DNA of 64,000 nt from Fulvia fulva (taxonomy: Eukaryota > Ascomycota > Dothideomycetes > Mycosphaerellales > Mycosphaerellaceae), in NCBI RefSeq assembly GCF_020509005.1, contig NC_063015.1, positions 2,914,001-2,978,000 of the forward strand, given 5' to 3'. Under the pieces are notes generated by a model. It ran no database searches, was not told the origin of the DNA, and saw only the letters and a list, made by a program, of their open reading frames with translations. This document shows, one piece after another, positions 40,291 through 52,459 of this stretch. Both the position numbers and the translations under genes were made by a program. Positions within the stretch are counted from its first letter, which is position 1. Each line of letters begins with the position of its first letter.

Positions 40291-43200
40291 ATGGATCGAC
40301 TGCCAGCAAACAGCAGTAATGAGGGCTTCCCGAACGAGAACTTGTTTGGTAATAGCCACAACTACAATTCATATGACGACCTGAGTCTCTTTCCGAATGG
40401 CACCGATCCCACGTTCAACGATGCTAGTTGGGGCGTAAACGCCAACCAGTCACGTGGACCGCCCGTGTCGGGTTGGCAACAGGGCGCGAACCACCACGCT
40501 GCCACATCATCGCATGCAGCCTTCACCGGCCAGGCGACTCCATACGGACGCAACCTCAACCAGAGCCCGGTGTCATTCCCGCAGAATCAGTTCGGAAATT
40601 ACGGTGCCCCTCCGCCCTACCAATACCAGCAGCCACGATACGACCCTGGCTTGGTGACACCAAATGGCGCCGGACAGAACTTCAATCTTGGCTCTCATGG
40701 CTTCAACTCGCCTGTGCCGAACGGTGCAACCGTCACACCGCAAGCGCTGCAGCGCGAAGGTCAGCCTTCCGGCCTGCAGTATGCCATTCCGCAGAACTAT
40801 GCACCGGCAACACAGAATAGAGCAATCCCGAACCCGTTGCAGTATCGGCCCGTGGATCAGAAGACGCTGCTGGCATCCATACCAAAGGGCGCTGACTCTG
40901 GCATGTTCAGCATCATCAGCCTTGATAGTCTCGCTCGTGCCACAAACTCTGAGCGCATGAACAACTTCGTCAATGTTGGCAAGGAGGCTATTGAGTGGAA
41001 CTGTACACGAAGTGCTATACCATCTTATGGTGCTCGTCATTCACGAAACGACCTTCGCAAGCTGGTGGGCAACAATACAACCGCATTGGCGAAGATCGGC
41101 AAAAAGTCGAGCAAGCACAAGAGCTATCCGACATTATCTAGCGATATCAAGACTGTGTCGCGTACGCCTGGCGTTTCGAGTGTCAAGCAAGAGCCTGACT
41201 CGAGCAGCTCGGAGGACTCATCCAGTGATGATGACTCTGAGTATTCCGAATCGGAGGACGAAGATGCACCTTTGCCGGCGAAGAGACCTGACAACGCTCG
41301 AGCGGGTGTCGAATACGATACCATCAAGGCGCTTTGGTACAGCAAGCGGAGACAATTGACTACTGACACCATCAAGAAGCGTCTTATTGAGTTCTGGGAG
41401 CTCATGAAGACAATCCGTGACCGCTGGAAGAACGATCAGGAAGCCGTGGCTAACGCAGAGGAGAACAAGCAGACTGGTGATCTGACCTTCCTCCAGAGTC
41501 GAGTCAAGGACCAGCGGGACATGGCGGAGGCTGCATTTAGAGCGGCGCTGAAGCATGGCCATCGAGGCATTATCGAAGTGTGAGTACATTCCCTTCCCCG
41601 ACTTGTGACATTGTGACATTGTTTGGCGTGCGGCGGGCGGCGGCGGCAGTTGAGCAGCGACAGTCGTGACGGTCTTTCATCCGTGACATGCAGGCTACGG
41701 GAAATGAGGATCAAGTATTGGAGGCGGCACACAGCTGTGCAGTGCATCGCTGTTTGCTTTGCGAACGGCTTTTACCCCTTCAGATAGCTCGGTCCCGTAG
41801 TATAGTCTCCAGCGCCTTCAAGTTACCCAGCATTGAGGGCCTAAGCCGGCACTTGTGTGTCGCGTCGTTATGCATCGACATGACTATTGGCAGCGCTCCA
41901 TCGAATCATCACTGATATGTCCGTCGTTAGACTCGCAGAGAACACCGCCCTGATATTCCTGTGCTATCAATTCTTGCTCGACCGCTTCAAGGCAGATGAT
42001 GTGAACGGGTCCCTATCCCGTGCGATTCTGGACCTCATGAGCAACTTCACCACCCTCACGACCGAAAGAAGCGAAAAGGTGCATCTGGTCAAGATTTTCC
42101 CCCGATATGCGAAGAGAGGCGATGCGAGGACGAAGCACTGGGTTGGAAAGATTCTTGCCAACATTGATGCAGCCGACAAAGAGGCTGCTGCGCGGGCAGA
42201 GCGCAGGGTGTCTGAGCAGCCCGCTGCAAAAGCAGACCAAACCAAGCCATCGTCTCCACCTGTAAAGAAAGCGACACCCCGGTCTGTTGCCGGTGTCAAG
42301 CGCGCAGCGACCACTTCTGCAGACGGTGCCGTGCAGAAGAAGGTTGCAACCGGTGCAGTAAAGCCGAGCTCAGCACCAACTGCTGCATCGAAGACGAACG
42401 GCGTAGTGAAGAAGCCTGCGGTGACTGCACAGAGTCTGCGAGGCGACGCCACGAAAGCAGCTGCGTCTACAGCCAACAATACTGCCACAAGGAAGACTGT
42501 TGTAGCAAAACCTTCTGGCTTCTTCTCAAGTCTGCAGTCAGCACAAAAGAAACCGGGCACATCAAATGCCGACAAAGCATCGGCTGCCACGGGCAAGCAA
42601 GCCACCGCAAAGCCAGCTGAGCCAGTCAAGTCCGGTTTCTCGTTCGCGGAGACAATGGCTCGTATCTCACAACCCAAGGAAGAGAAGCCAGTCCCCAAGA
42701 AGGAAACAAAGGTCGTGCCAAACGAGACTCCAGAGGAGCGTGCCAAGCGGATTCGAAAGGAACAGCGTCGCAAGCTGCGTGTCGAGTTCAAAAAGGGTGA
42801 AGACCTCGTGCAGATCAAGTACTTCACTCACGATCCAGAAGAAGAGATCAATCATGGTGAAGGACAGATGCGAGACATCTCTGATGCTGGCGGAGAAGGC
42901 CGTGCGCTGAAACAGTCTCAGCTGATGGATATTGACGACGAGGACGATGCCGAGGAGGTTCAAGATCTTCGCGCACACGAGCCGATCACCCTCGTGGACT
43001 TTAGCAATATTGACAAGGAGGAACGTGAGCGCAACTATGCGCCATATGGTGGCGGCCTTGTAGAGCCAACGTCGGCTGAGCGCGCTGTGCGGGAACACTA
43101 TGAGAATAACAATCTCATCGTCTTCTACACAAGCCGCGACGAGATCCCACCCAACCCTCGTGAGCCTGTCGATCCATATAATGGCGATCAAGGTGGTCCA

Positions 43201-43731
43201 GCCAAGCAATTCGGGAGACCAGAAGAGCAGTACTGGGCTCGAGCTCAAGCGAGACAGGCGCGACGACAGGGCCAGCACAACTACAGTCAGCCGATGGCTC
43301 CTCCGTACGGCTGGCCTCAGCAAGCTCAGCAGTTCCAAGCCCCGCCACCACCACCTCCACCGGCCGGAGGCGTACCGGACATTGCCTCTATCCTGGCCCA
43401 GCTTGCACCGGCAGGCCAGCAACATCAAGCCTCATACGCACCGCCAATGCCCGCCACAACACAAGGCTGGATGGGTGCACCAGCGGCTGCTGCACCGCCA
43501 CCACCTGCCGGTGTTCCTGATCTGAGCGCCATCCTGGCATCACTGAACGCCGGCAACACCCAGGTGGGACAGAACAGTGCCGCTGCTGCTCCAACGATGA
43601 ACTATGGTGGACAAGGTCAGCAGCAGCAGCAGAGTGGCAAGAACCACCCCAACTACAAAACAAGAGTGTGTAAATATTGGCAGGAGGGAACTTGCAACAA
43701 GGGTGACAACTGCAGCTATCGTCACGAGTAG
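40291..43731 (+). CDS. PNUTS-like PP1 regulatory protein with C-terminal CCCH zinc finger, 1029 aa
   Basis: Exon 1 (40291-41579) and exon 2 (41931-43731) join across a 351-base intron (GTGAGT...GTTAG) in frame, giving HGHRGIIEV-LAENTALIFLCYQFLLDRFKADD. The joined part resembles the helical TFIIS N-terminal-like domain of PNUTS: leucine-rich helices, then LDLMSNFTTLT and KIFPRYAKRGD. A Lys/Ala-rich disordered linker follows. RRKLRVEFKKGEDLVQIKYF at residues about 710-729 contains RVEF, a PP1-docking RVxF motif, followed by the Y/F-rich block seen in human PNUTS. Pro-rich stretches lead to a single C-terminal CCCH finger (C-x7/8-C-x5-C-x3-H) at about 1008-1028. In yeasts the counterpart (Ppn1 in fission yeast) sits in the polyadenylation factor and recruits PP1 to RNA polymerase II. 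Splicing of the two halves is inferred. Confidence 0.75.
41580..41930 (+). other. Long (351-base) intron of the PNUTS-like gene
   Basis: Starts with a strong GTGAGT donor and ends with CCGTCGTTAG. All other introns I resolved in this window are 40-150 bases. The length allows a hidden alternative exon or nested element, but no conserved frame was seen inside. Confidence 0.55.
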
Positions 43732-44476
43732 AGATGATACTTGGAGGATGGAATTTTCATGCATTCCATGCATAGCGAGAGGCGTTGGAAGCCTGAATTT
43801 ACGTGTTAGATGCGAGCGACAGCGCATAGTGAGCGACACGCATTGGGAGGCGTACTGATGAGCATTCGGTGGGTACGGCTTAGGCACGGGTGAACATATG
43901 TACTACTAGTATCAGGGCACAGGACTTCGAGCATGATAGTTGGAAGCATAGCTCACGTCAGCCACACACCTCTCATTCAGTTCGTCTGTCAAAAGAAATG
44001 CCAAGACTAATTCCTTTGATAGCTCTACGCAGTCTTCAGCACGGGACAAAGGACGTTGATTGAGAACCATCTCTTTGTCCACCACACATGTGGCAAGTCA
44101 TGTAAGGCACCTCACGTTCACAGCTACACAGTACCGTACATCTCCAAGTCCACCATAACCCGAGCTGGGACTGAAGCACCCAATAATAACACGCCATCGG
44201 CTCGACATCCTAGCCTGATTCCTCGATGCACAAGCTTTCCGGGGCCCGACCGAAAAGCTTGAAAGGGTAGAACTAGAACCTATCCCTTTGCACCTTCTCT
44301 CGGTCAAAGTTTCTCCAAAGTCAGCTTGTCCCCTGCCAGCTGCGTCCTCATCTAATGCGTCAACGACAGGCACATGGGGGGTTGCACGGACATGAACTTA
44401 CACCTCGAACAGGTATAGTGAGGCTGAATATCCTAGTCATAGAAGAAGACTCTTTTGAGGACGACTTTGTAAAGGG
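43732..44476. other. Intergenic
   Basis: About 750 bases between two co-directional genes. Contains the 3' UTR of the PNUTS-like gene and the transporter promoter; nothing else recognised. Confidence 0.5.
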
Positions 44477-46266
44477 ATGGACGGCGCGTACGCATTCCCT
44501 CCAATTCATGAGGCTTCAGCCTCATCTTTGCCTTCTTCGCAGACGCAGACGCATAGAAAGATGCCATCTGCGACGTTGCGAGCTGAGGAGATGTTGCTAC
44601 AAGATCAGGAGAGGTCGCTTTCCCCGGACGATCACGAGGATGGTGATGCTTATGTTGAGATTGAGGATCCGGATCATGAGGAGCGGGTGAGGATTTGGCC
44701 GGTGTTGGCGGCTGGGTGTACTTTATGGGGGTATGTTGAATGCTTGGGTAGCAGTATGTATTCTTGAGAGGTGTGGTTGTGCTGATCAACTGCCAAGATT
44801 ACAATTGGTGTGGTCGACTATTTTCGCGAGAGGAACGGTTTGTGCTTGATCACGTCCATCTCGTGCAATGTGTACTAATTTTATCAGGCATATCTTCAAT
44901 CGATTGGAATCCCGATATCTCTATCGGCCTTGCTATGGGTCGCGGGTCCACTGTGTGGTCTTGTTGTCCAGCCTGTGCTGGGGGCAATTAGTGACTCCTA
45001 CGAGCCAGGACCTGGGAGGAACCGACGCAATCCATTCATACTGGCAGGTGCCATTGCCACGGCGGTATGTATGCTTGGCCTGGCATGGACGCCGAACATC
45101 GCGGCCCTCTTCGCTGGAATCTTTGGTGAAAGCTCTCGCAGCACGCTATTGATTGCGAACGCCTTTGTATGGGTGTATGGCCTCAACATCTCTATACAGC
45201 CTCTGCAAGGTGGCATCCGCACCCTCATGCATGAAGTGGTACCCATGCGAGCACAGTCCTGGATCGCGGCGTTGAATGGCATCATTGTGGCTGTTGGTAC
45301 CATTTGTGGATATCTGCTGGCCTCAATTTCCTTTGGCCATTCTTCGTCAGGTCCAGAGTCGGAGGTTCTGCAGTTCCAGGCACTCAGCGTCACTGTAGCG
45401 TTTTTACTTCTGGTCTGCTCAGTGAATACGGCGCTGTGCACGTACAGAACGGTCAATACGAGGAACAGCGATACTTCGCTCGCCACCTCCTGGTACTCGC
45501 TGTCGCTCAAGGACGCAATCCTACGCAATTTGGAATGCTTGCGCTCCATGCCAAGGAGCATACGGCTCACTCTCCAGGTGCAGTTCTTTTCCTGGATGGG
45601 CTGGTTTCCAACTCTATACTATCAAACAGCGTGAGTCGAGGATCTCGTCCATACGTACCGTTCGGTGCACTGCTGACTTCGCATAGCTATCTGGCACACC
45701 TCTACAAGATTCCGACACGGACTGCCATGTCGAATTCATCGCAACATGCTGAGCAGGCAGCTTTCGACTCACTGCCTTTCGCAATCGTCATGCTAATAAC
45801 ATCGATCGCTCTGGCAGCGGTCCCTGCATGGATGGACTATGCTCCAAAGCACACAGCAGATGGGCAGTCCACGAGATCTCTCCAGTTGCTGGTGGATCTG
45901 TGGTTGGCTGGCCACGTGCTATTCTCCATTACAATGGCATCGACGCCATTCGTCACCAGTACGACGCAGGGGATCGTGGTGTTTGCCATGACTGGTATCC
46001 CACGGGCGTTGTCAATGTGGGTGCCATTTGCACTGGTTGGAAGGGAAGTGACCGAGTCTCGAGACGCAGGAACGTTGACGAGCTTGCACAACGCGGCCAT
46101 GTCCGCGCCTCAGATTCTGGCGGCCGGGGCGTGTGTCGTGCTGTTCATGGTGGCGAAGTATATTGGAGGTCTGGAAGAGACTGTGTGGGCTATGCTGCTG
46201 GCAAGCGTTGCTGGAGTCCTCGCTGCGTGGAAGACGTGGCAGCTGCGAGGGGGGATGATGAAGTGA
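44477..46266 (+). CDS. Sucrose/glucoside:H+ symporter-like MFS transporter, 538 aa
   Basis: Exons 44477-44730, 44798-44837, 44888-45630 and 45687-46266 join in frame: LAAGCTLWG-LQLVWSTIFARGT-AYLQSIGIPISLSALLWVAGP and, further on, PTLYYQTA-YLAHLYKIP. About 80 polar residues precede the first membrane helix. The helix 2-3 loop GPGRNRRNPFILAG corresponds to the R-x-G-R-R-R-P-(F/Y)-I signature of sucrose transporters (SLC45 / plant SUT and fungal Sut1 family). Around twelve hydrophobic helices are present. It would import sucrose or a related disaccharide with protons across the plasma membrane. Exon 2 is only 40 bases. Substrate is inferred from the family. Confidence 0.85.
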
Positions 46267-47370
46267 TACATGTGATAATCGTGATGGTGTTGTTGGTGAA
46301 AAAGAACATTAAAGTTGACAGAACCTCGGGTGGGCTGATGGCGGTTGCCAAGCACGCAGCATCCTGTTTGGTAGACTGCGAATGCTGTTCCGTCTCTACC
46401 TTAACCACCTGCATCTTCCATGATCTTGCAGTACATAGATGCCTGTCTCCAACGCCTTGCATGTGGCTGCGAGTTTTTCATCGGTGACACGATCGATGAC
46501 GAGCACGCGAGATCGGATACATGTATCGGCCTTGAAACAGTACATGTACAGTACAAGAACAGACGACATCCGACACATACGAAGACATCGGCATCTGCGT
46601 GCCGGAGTAGCATACAAGCAATGCCAGCAGCGGCACCAGCGGCTTCACATATGCTCAACAAAATGCTGTAGCAGCTGTACATGCTGAGGACGGCATGCCG
46701 CATGCGTAGTCCGCCGACATTGCACATCTGCGCTATCTTGGGTGAAACGGGCGACGACACGTTCTCCCGAGCCGCCGCCCGCCGTTCATCTCGCTACATG
46801 ATACATCCTTCAATATCGACGCTGGAATAAGACTTGGAAGTTCTGCGCGGGAGATCCGCGGGAATGAACTTTATCATGCCACTGACATTGCTTGTGAACC
46901 CAAGCAACCATCACTCGTGATGCCAGAAAGTGCCCTTCCATACTACAGACCCGTCATCGTCCCCCGGGCATGGGGAGAACAAGAAATATACTGCCGATGG
47001 CCACCTACCGACCGGGAATCCGCTGCTGCCCAAACATGTCACTAGCACCTCAGACCAGGATTTGCCAGTAGAGCAACGTTTGCTACGTGGGACCATCAGA
47101 TGGCCATGGTCCGCCAGAATGTCCTTGCGATGTGCAGGATCCCGACACCCGTACCACCTATCTTTCTGGACCACTGCGATCGTGAAACTCAACTGCCAAC
47201 AAGCCTCGGACGATAAAGGAGTTTGTCTAACATCAGCCCGCATCTCACAAGCCCTACAATAGTCAAACCCGCGCGTTCGCAGCAAATGGAAAGACCCCTC
47301 GCCCACTGCGCGCTGTAACCGTCTTTATGCTAACACCCTGAAGGCCGATCAGGTCGTCAAGCCCGCCAAC
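46267..47370. other. Intergenic, 1.1 kb, nothing recognised
   Basis: Short open frames on both strands without family features. Holds the transporter 3' end and the promoter of the next gene. Confidence 0.5.
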
Positions 47371-49701
47371 ATGAATTACTCCAACATGATTGAGGAGAAG
47401 AACCTCAAGGTACGTATCGTGCAGCTGCATAAGATCGGCGCGCGCCTAGCTCTGACATTGGTCGCCCATCTAGAAAGGCTTCATTGTTGCGACGCTGATA
47501 TCGACCATTGTGGGAACGTTCACGGCGAGCATGACTCTGCACGACAAGATAGCAGAACGACGAGACAAGAAGAAGCAACAGGGTATAGATGGTGGTCAGA
47601 ACACCGAAATCAAGCAGCTGAAAGAGCAAGTCGCGGCCCTCAAAGTTGGTGAGGCCCCGAAAGACGAGAAAGCAGCAGGCGGTGAGAAGGCTGGGGAGGA
47701 CAAAAAGTCAGCTTCAGCAGATGACAAGAAGTCTCAAGCTGCAGGTGACGGCAAGAAGAGTGAAGCCAACGTTGATGCGAAGAAGTCCCAGGCAGGCGGT
47801 GGCGAGGGAAAGTCGCAAGTCGGAGGCGAGAAGAAATCGCAGGCCCCCAACGATGCGAAGTCACAGCACCCACGCTCCCGATCAAGTTCAAAATCGAGCA
47901 AAGGACGCAGAAGACGGCGCGACAGTCTCGATGCGGACCAGGACTTTGCGCGTGTAGCCAATCAGTCAAAGAATGTTATCGAGCAGACGTTCAAGGACAA
48001 TGTCCAGCGACTGGGACCGGAATACGCAGAGGGTGATCGTAAGTCATTCCATGGGGGCTCGCAGAGGCCTATATCTAACACGTTCTAGTCACCACTGTCA
48101 ATGCGCTTCAATCCCAAATCTTGGAACAACAGAAAACAGTCATTGGTATCCTGCAGACTGCTGTTAGTGAAGGCCGAGAGCTGACCGAGGACGATAAGCG
48201 TCGCCTTATTGCAGCTCAGAATGCCGCTACAAATGGATCGCTAGATGCTCTGCAAGGACAATATGAGCGCATGGCGGCAGAGAAGGATGCGCCGCCAGCA
48301 CCAAAGTCCGTTGCTCCACCGAAATCATTCGTGCCACCAATTGTTGCACCACCGACCGTTGCGAAAACAGCTGTACCTCCCCCAGGGACAGCAGTGAATA
48401 AGCCATGGGAGAGCGACCCATTGCCACCACCTACTGAGGATCGACGAAGATCGTCCAACTATGGCCGCAATGCTGCAATAGCAGGAGGTCTTGCCGCCGC
48501 TGCTGGAGCTGGAGCATATGCTGCGAACCGTGATGGTAAGAGAGAAGCGGACAGAGCTTATTCTGACGATGGACCACCAAGGCGTCGTCCGGCGCCAGAA
48601 GACCGCAGGCGATCATCTTTGAGACCTTCGGAGCAACCTCTCCCACCGGCCCATGATGAAAGGCCGCGGCGACAAGAGTACTCGCCACCACGTTGGGACG
48701 ATGGAAGGTCATCCACGAAACCACGAGACAGACAACGGTCCTCTGGCGATGATAGAAGATCGATGATGACCCGTCGAGGGGGACAGAGGGATTATGTTGA
48801 TGACAGAAGATCGTCATTCAGGCCACGAGATCAAGATTGTGACTTTGTACCACGCAAGCCATCGTCGGATCCAATGACAGCTCGAAATCGACCTCCAGAC
48901 GACCGTAGACCCTCCATGAAGCCGCAAGACCCAGGCCCACCACCTGCAAGGCCCAAAAGTGTTGCGCCAAACACAGCTGCTCCTACCGCGAAAGCCACTA
49001 CGATACCAGCGGCAGATCCATCGAATCAAGCAAAGAGTATCGCACCGAAGACACCAGCTCCTACCGCGAAGGCGACGACCATACCACCAGCGAAACCGCC
49101 TGGAGGCACAGTGAAAGAAACAGCAGCCAAGCAACAGGATGAAGCGATCCGTCCCAGCGCAATCGAGTCTCCTCCTCGCTCCTCGAACCATTCCTCGCAA
49201 AGGTCTAAGCACTCCGTTCGAGGCTCACCGCCGCCGCCGAAATCAAAGATGAAAGCGCTCCCTGCACCCGACGCACCTCTCTTCTGCCGCTACGCTCAAG
49301 ACCTTCAGAGACACGGTCTGCCTCTCCACAAAACATTCAAGCCTGGCGGACCTCACTGCTGTCCCTCCTGCAACCTCATAATCCCAGTCGACACGCGCGA
49401 CATCTGGGTCTTCAGCACGCACATTCCACCACAGCAAAAGGGCGATAAGCCGAGAACGCGAGACTATCGGATGGACTCACGCTTTGTGGTCAAGTGTCAC
49501 GATGGACAAGGCAGGTTTGCGTGTGTACTGTGCGACAAGAACCGGGATTTGGATTGCATCTGCAAGAATGTGGAAAGTCTGATAAAGCATTTGGGGAGCG
49601 CGCATACGTTTGAGGAGTTTGATCAGGATCCGGATTTGGTGAAGATGAAGAATGGGAGTGTGGTGGAGATGAAGGGTGGGAAGGAGTTGGTGCTTGCTTG
49701 A
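47371..49701 (+). CDS. Membrane-anchored disordered protein with C-terminal Cys-rich domain, 738 aa
   Basis: Exons 47371-47409, 47474-48038 and 48089-49701. The first junction forms MNYSNMIEEKNLKKGFIVATLISTIVGTF, a single N-terminal membrane helix after a short leader. Residues of roughly 45-190 are Lys/Glu/Gln/Ala-rich with repeated DKKS(Q/A) units. A helical region (LQSQILEQQKTVIGILQTAV) follows. A long Arg/Ser/Pro-rich stretch with repeated (E/D)DRR-R/S-S-S units and a hydrophobic Ala-Gly patch leads to the C-terminal ~140 residues, which look folded: FCRYAQDLQRHGLPLHKTFKPGG, then HCCPSCNLIIP, then CVLCDKNRDLDCICKN, then HLGSAHTFEEF. The CxxC/CxxC pairs suggest a zinc-binding domain. I do not recognise a characterised family. 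Topology with the Cys-rich end in the cytosol is an inference. Confidence 0.75.
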
Positions 49702-51065
49702 TTTGGTGCTGTGGTATGTATGGGTAGGTTGGAAAGCGAGGTGTCGAGGTGTACTTAGTTTGCAGCGCACGAGCGGATTATTGGTATAAAAGAATGTTGA
49801 AGGAGTTTTGCGGGAAGGATGAGTGCTACCGGCGGCATGAAACACAGCGGGCGACAGTGAAGGTGGGTGGCGGGAGCGACGACGGGGACATGGTACCGCA
49901 CAGTCAAAAGCGATGATGCTGTGGTCGACCGGTGTGTTGTTGGACCGTCGAGGTGCATATTGACATAGTTTTGCAAGTGTTGGAGCGATGAGCGTCAAGG
50001 CGGTTGTTTCATTTGAGATGTATGGGACGACGAGGTATGCGACGATGGGGTAGTGGGGCGATGGGGTGGTCAGGGGCATGGAGAGTTGTGGAGCGGAGCC
50101 GGGTCAGCAACAGCGACAGGGTGATAGCACCTGTCTTGGCAACAATCATGAATGCGACGGCGACCGGGCGCAGGAAGCAACAGAAAGCGGGGGCAATGGA
50201 GCGGCGACGACAACATTCACGTTTGCGACACGCGCATACACACGAGTCGGCGACGATAACATCAAGACATGCATGTGGTGAGAAGCCCTCCAGTCCCAGG
50301 CGCAAAGGCCCAGGGAAGCTGATGGGCCTCCTCTTTCGAAATCCCCTGCCTACAGCATACCTCCTCCTGTCCTGCCGCCTGCATCTTCACGAGATTCCCC
50401 GGAGCGAGTTTAACGTCTTCTCGGGACCACGTGACAGGATATGTCTTGGCACGAGAGTCATGCGCTCGACTTCCCATGTCGGCTCTCGGTCAAGGACTTC
50501 ATATATCAGCGAAAGAGTAGACCATACGTCGACCCCAAATGGGGAGCTACCACGGCCCTTGGACCCCAGCTCATCCTCCTGCCCTACCGTCTTCCGGGGC
50601 CATGATTCGACTGGTCTGCTTTCGGCTTTCAAGCGGGAGCTTGATGGATTTGTAGATCCTTTCCATCTGCCTCGCTCACCTAGGCTGAACCGCTGGACAG
50701 ATTCATACTTCGCAACCGCCACGAAGGCACAGTGGGCGCGGTTCTACTTGCAAGCGAAGCTCTACGAACGCGACCCAAGCCTGTGTAAGCTAAAGGACCT
50801 TGCTGCGTTGGAGGAGTTGTGGAGCTGTGAGGCTTCTGGGCGCTCGATATGATTGGAATGGCGCTAGTGTCAGTCAGCACAAGTGGTGGTCCTATTGATT
50901 TGCCCCTTGTTTGCAGATCAGACATGACTCAATAATGTCCTCAGTGCTACCTTGAGAAAATCTTGGTTAACATCAGAAAGAACATGACATGCAATTTGAC
51001 CGGCCTGGTGTAGGCAACACACCGGCGAGACCTGAACAAACGTATGAGGACGAGAAGACTGCGAC
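49702..51065. other. Mostly non-coding stretch, 1.36 kb
   Basis: No confident gene apart from the weak candidate at 50322-50852. G-rich on the + strand, with no recognised elements. Confidence 0.4.
50322..50852 (+). CDS. Possible small protein, 176 aa, unrecognised
   Basis: Open from ATG 50322 to TGA 50850-50852. The first 80 residues are Ser/Pro/Arg-rich and unremarkable. The last 60 residues look more like a real protein, with a likely helix (KAQWARFYLQAKLYERDPS) and LKDLAALEELWSC at the end. An opposite-strand frame overlaps. No family recognised; may be a fragment of a former gene. Confidence 0.25.
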   Translation: MGLLFRNPLPTAYLLLSCRLHLHEIPRSEFNVFSGPRDRICLGTRVMRSTSHVGSRSRTSYISERVDHTSTPNGELPRPLDPSSSSCPTVFRGHDSTGLLSAFKRELDGFVDPFHLPRSPRLNRWTDSYFATATKAQWARFYLQAKLYERDPSLCKLKDLAALEELWSCEASGRSI

Positions 51066-52149
51066 ATGTCGACGCCAGTGACCCCTGATCGTGCCATGGA
51101 AGATCCCTCCTCGCTCTTGGAACTTCCGAATGAGCTGCTCCTTACGATCCTACAAGATCTACCAGGCAAAGACTTGCAGCGCGCCCGCAAAGTATATTCC
51201 CACTTCCGCACCTTAATCGACACTAACGAGGCCTCCCTTGTCAGAACCGGACGTGAGCGTAACGGAGCGCGCCTACGACAGATTACGCACCCATGCATGC
51301 CACCAGACTGCGACACTCCCTTAGACTCAATACCAACCCCCGATCTGCTCGATGTCCTAACTCGCGTCTCCCAATTCAAGGGCATCGCTTACACCTTCCA
51401 ATCCCGTCACCAAAAATGTGCTGTTGGCGGTTGTGAACCTCCAAGAATAAGCGCAGCGGTGTGGAGCTCTATCTGGCATTTGCTAGCTTGTCGCGAAGGC
51501 GTGCGATGCACGCTACACGTTCGATTGTCCGCAACCTGCTACTCCGGCTGCGAACGATATCAATACGTAGTATTAACTGCGAGTTCGCCAACAGGCACAG
51601 CGCGGCTAGCACGTAACACCAAAACTTGATTGCTTAGTTAGGGTACCTTTTGAAAACGGACCAATAAGAGGCGGCGCCAAGGCTAGTCAAAGGCTGGTAA
51701 TAGAGCTCCACTCCCTCCTCGCTGACGCCACTACCTACGCTCGAGTGTTCGCAAGCTCACACGTCGCTACAGTATGGCTAGCGCTCGTCGGTCGCTACGC
51801 TTAAATAGTCGAACTCACAGCCAACGTCTACGCCATGCAGCATCCAGCTCTGATCCTCGTCAGCCGCTCGGACGACGCAGCCTACCGGGATCTCAGAATC
51901 AATATCAAAGTCATCGTCGGACTCCTCCTCGACCTCTACGTGCGCCGACATCCAGTACCTCGCGGAGAGAAGTGCAGTGATATACCCAACTTCGACCTCC
52001 TGGACCCCTCCAGACTTCCCTCTACAGAGCAGCTCCGTACCCGCCTCCACAGCAGCATTACCACAGGCCTACAAAGCTGCGGCGTGAAGCACGTGAAGCG
52101 CTACATCTGGCTGCGCAGCATCGAGAGTAACAGCCCGGTCACTGGTTAA
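51066..52149 (+). pseudogene. F-box-like protein gene, frameshift plus nonsense
   Basis: ATG at 51066. An F-box-like motif covers residues 16-52 (LLELPNELLLTILQDLPGKDLQRARKVYSHFRTLID), with the leucine spacing that binds Skp1. The frame closes at TGA 51627-51629. A one-base shift there lets protein-like sequence continue (LDCLVRVPFENGPI, then RLVIELHSLLADATTYARVF), stopped by TAA at 51802-51804 and resuming in the same frame as IVELTANVYAMQHPAL to 52149. The TAA could be a Gln CAA changed by one CpA-to-TpA mutation. An intact ancestor of about 360 residues, an F-box substrate adaptor of the large variable fungal type, is likely. Confidence 0.65.
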
Positions 52150-52459
52150 CCACGCCCGCTCCTCCGGCCCTTCAACCAAGGAGGATCGACTCCGCTCATG
52201 CGCATTCCTACGATAAGAGGAGATCTCGGTCATTATTTTGCATATGCTACGCGAGCGAGCTGGGCGTTTGAACATGTTGAGTGGAAGGTCGCTCAGAGGG
52301 ATCGAAAATTCGGGACGTTGATGGATCTTGCCGTTATAGAGGAGTTTATCGTCGTTTAGAGCAACTGCTAGCCGAGGAAAGAATCTATAAGTCACATCTT
52401 GTCGTATTAGAGTGGCTTAACCCACCCCTGTGTTCTCAACCTTCCTCTCACCACTTCAT
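52150..52459. other. Convergent 3' spacer
   Basis: About 310 bases between the F-box remnant and the 3' end of the potassium transporter gene. No gene seen. Confidence 0.5.

Noticed and set aside
41967..43428. Long minus-strand frames (286 and 253 codons) over the PNUTS-like gene
   Set aside because: Shadow frames produced by Lys/Ala/Pro-rich coding on the plus strand.
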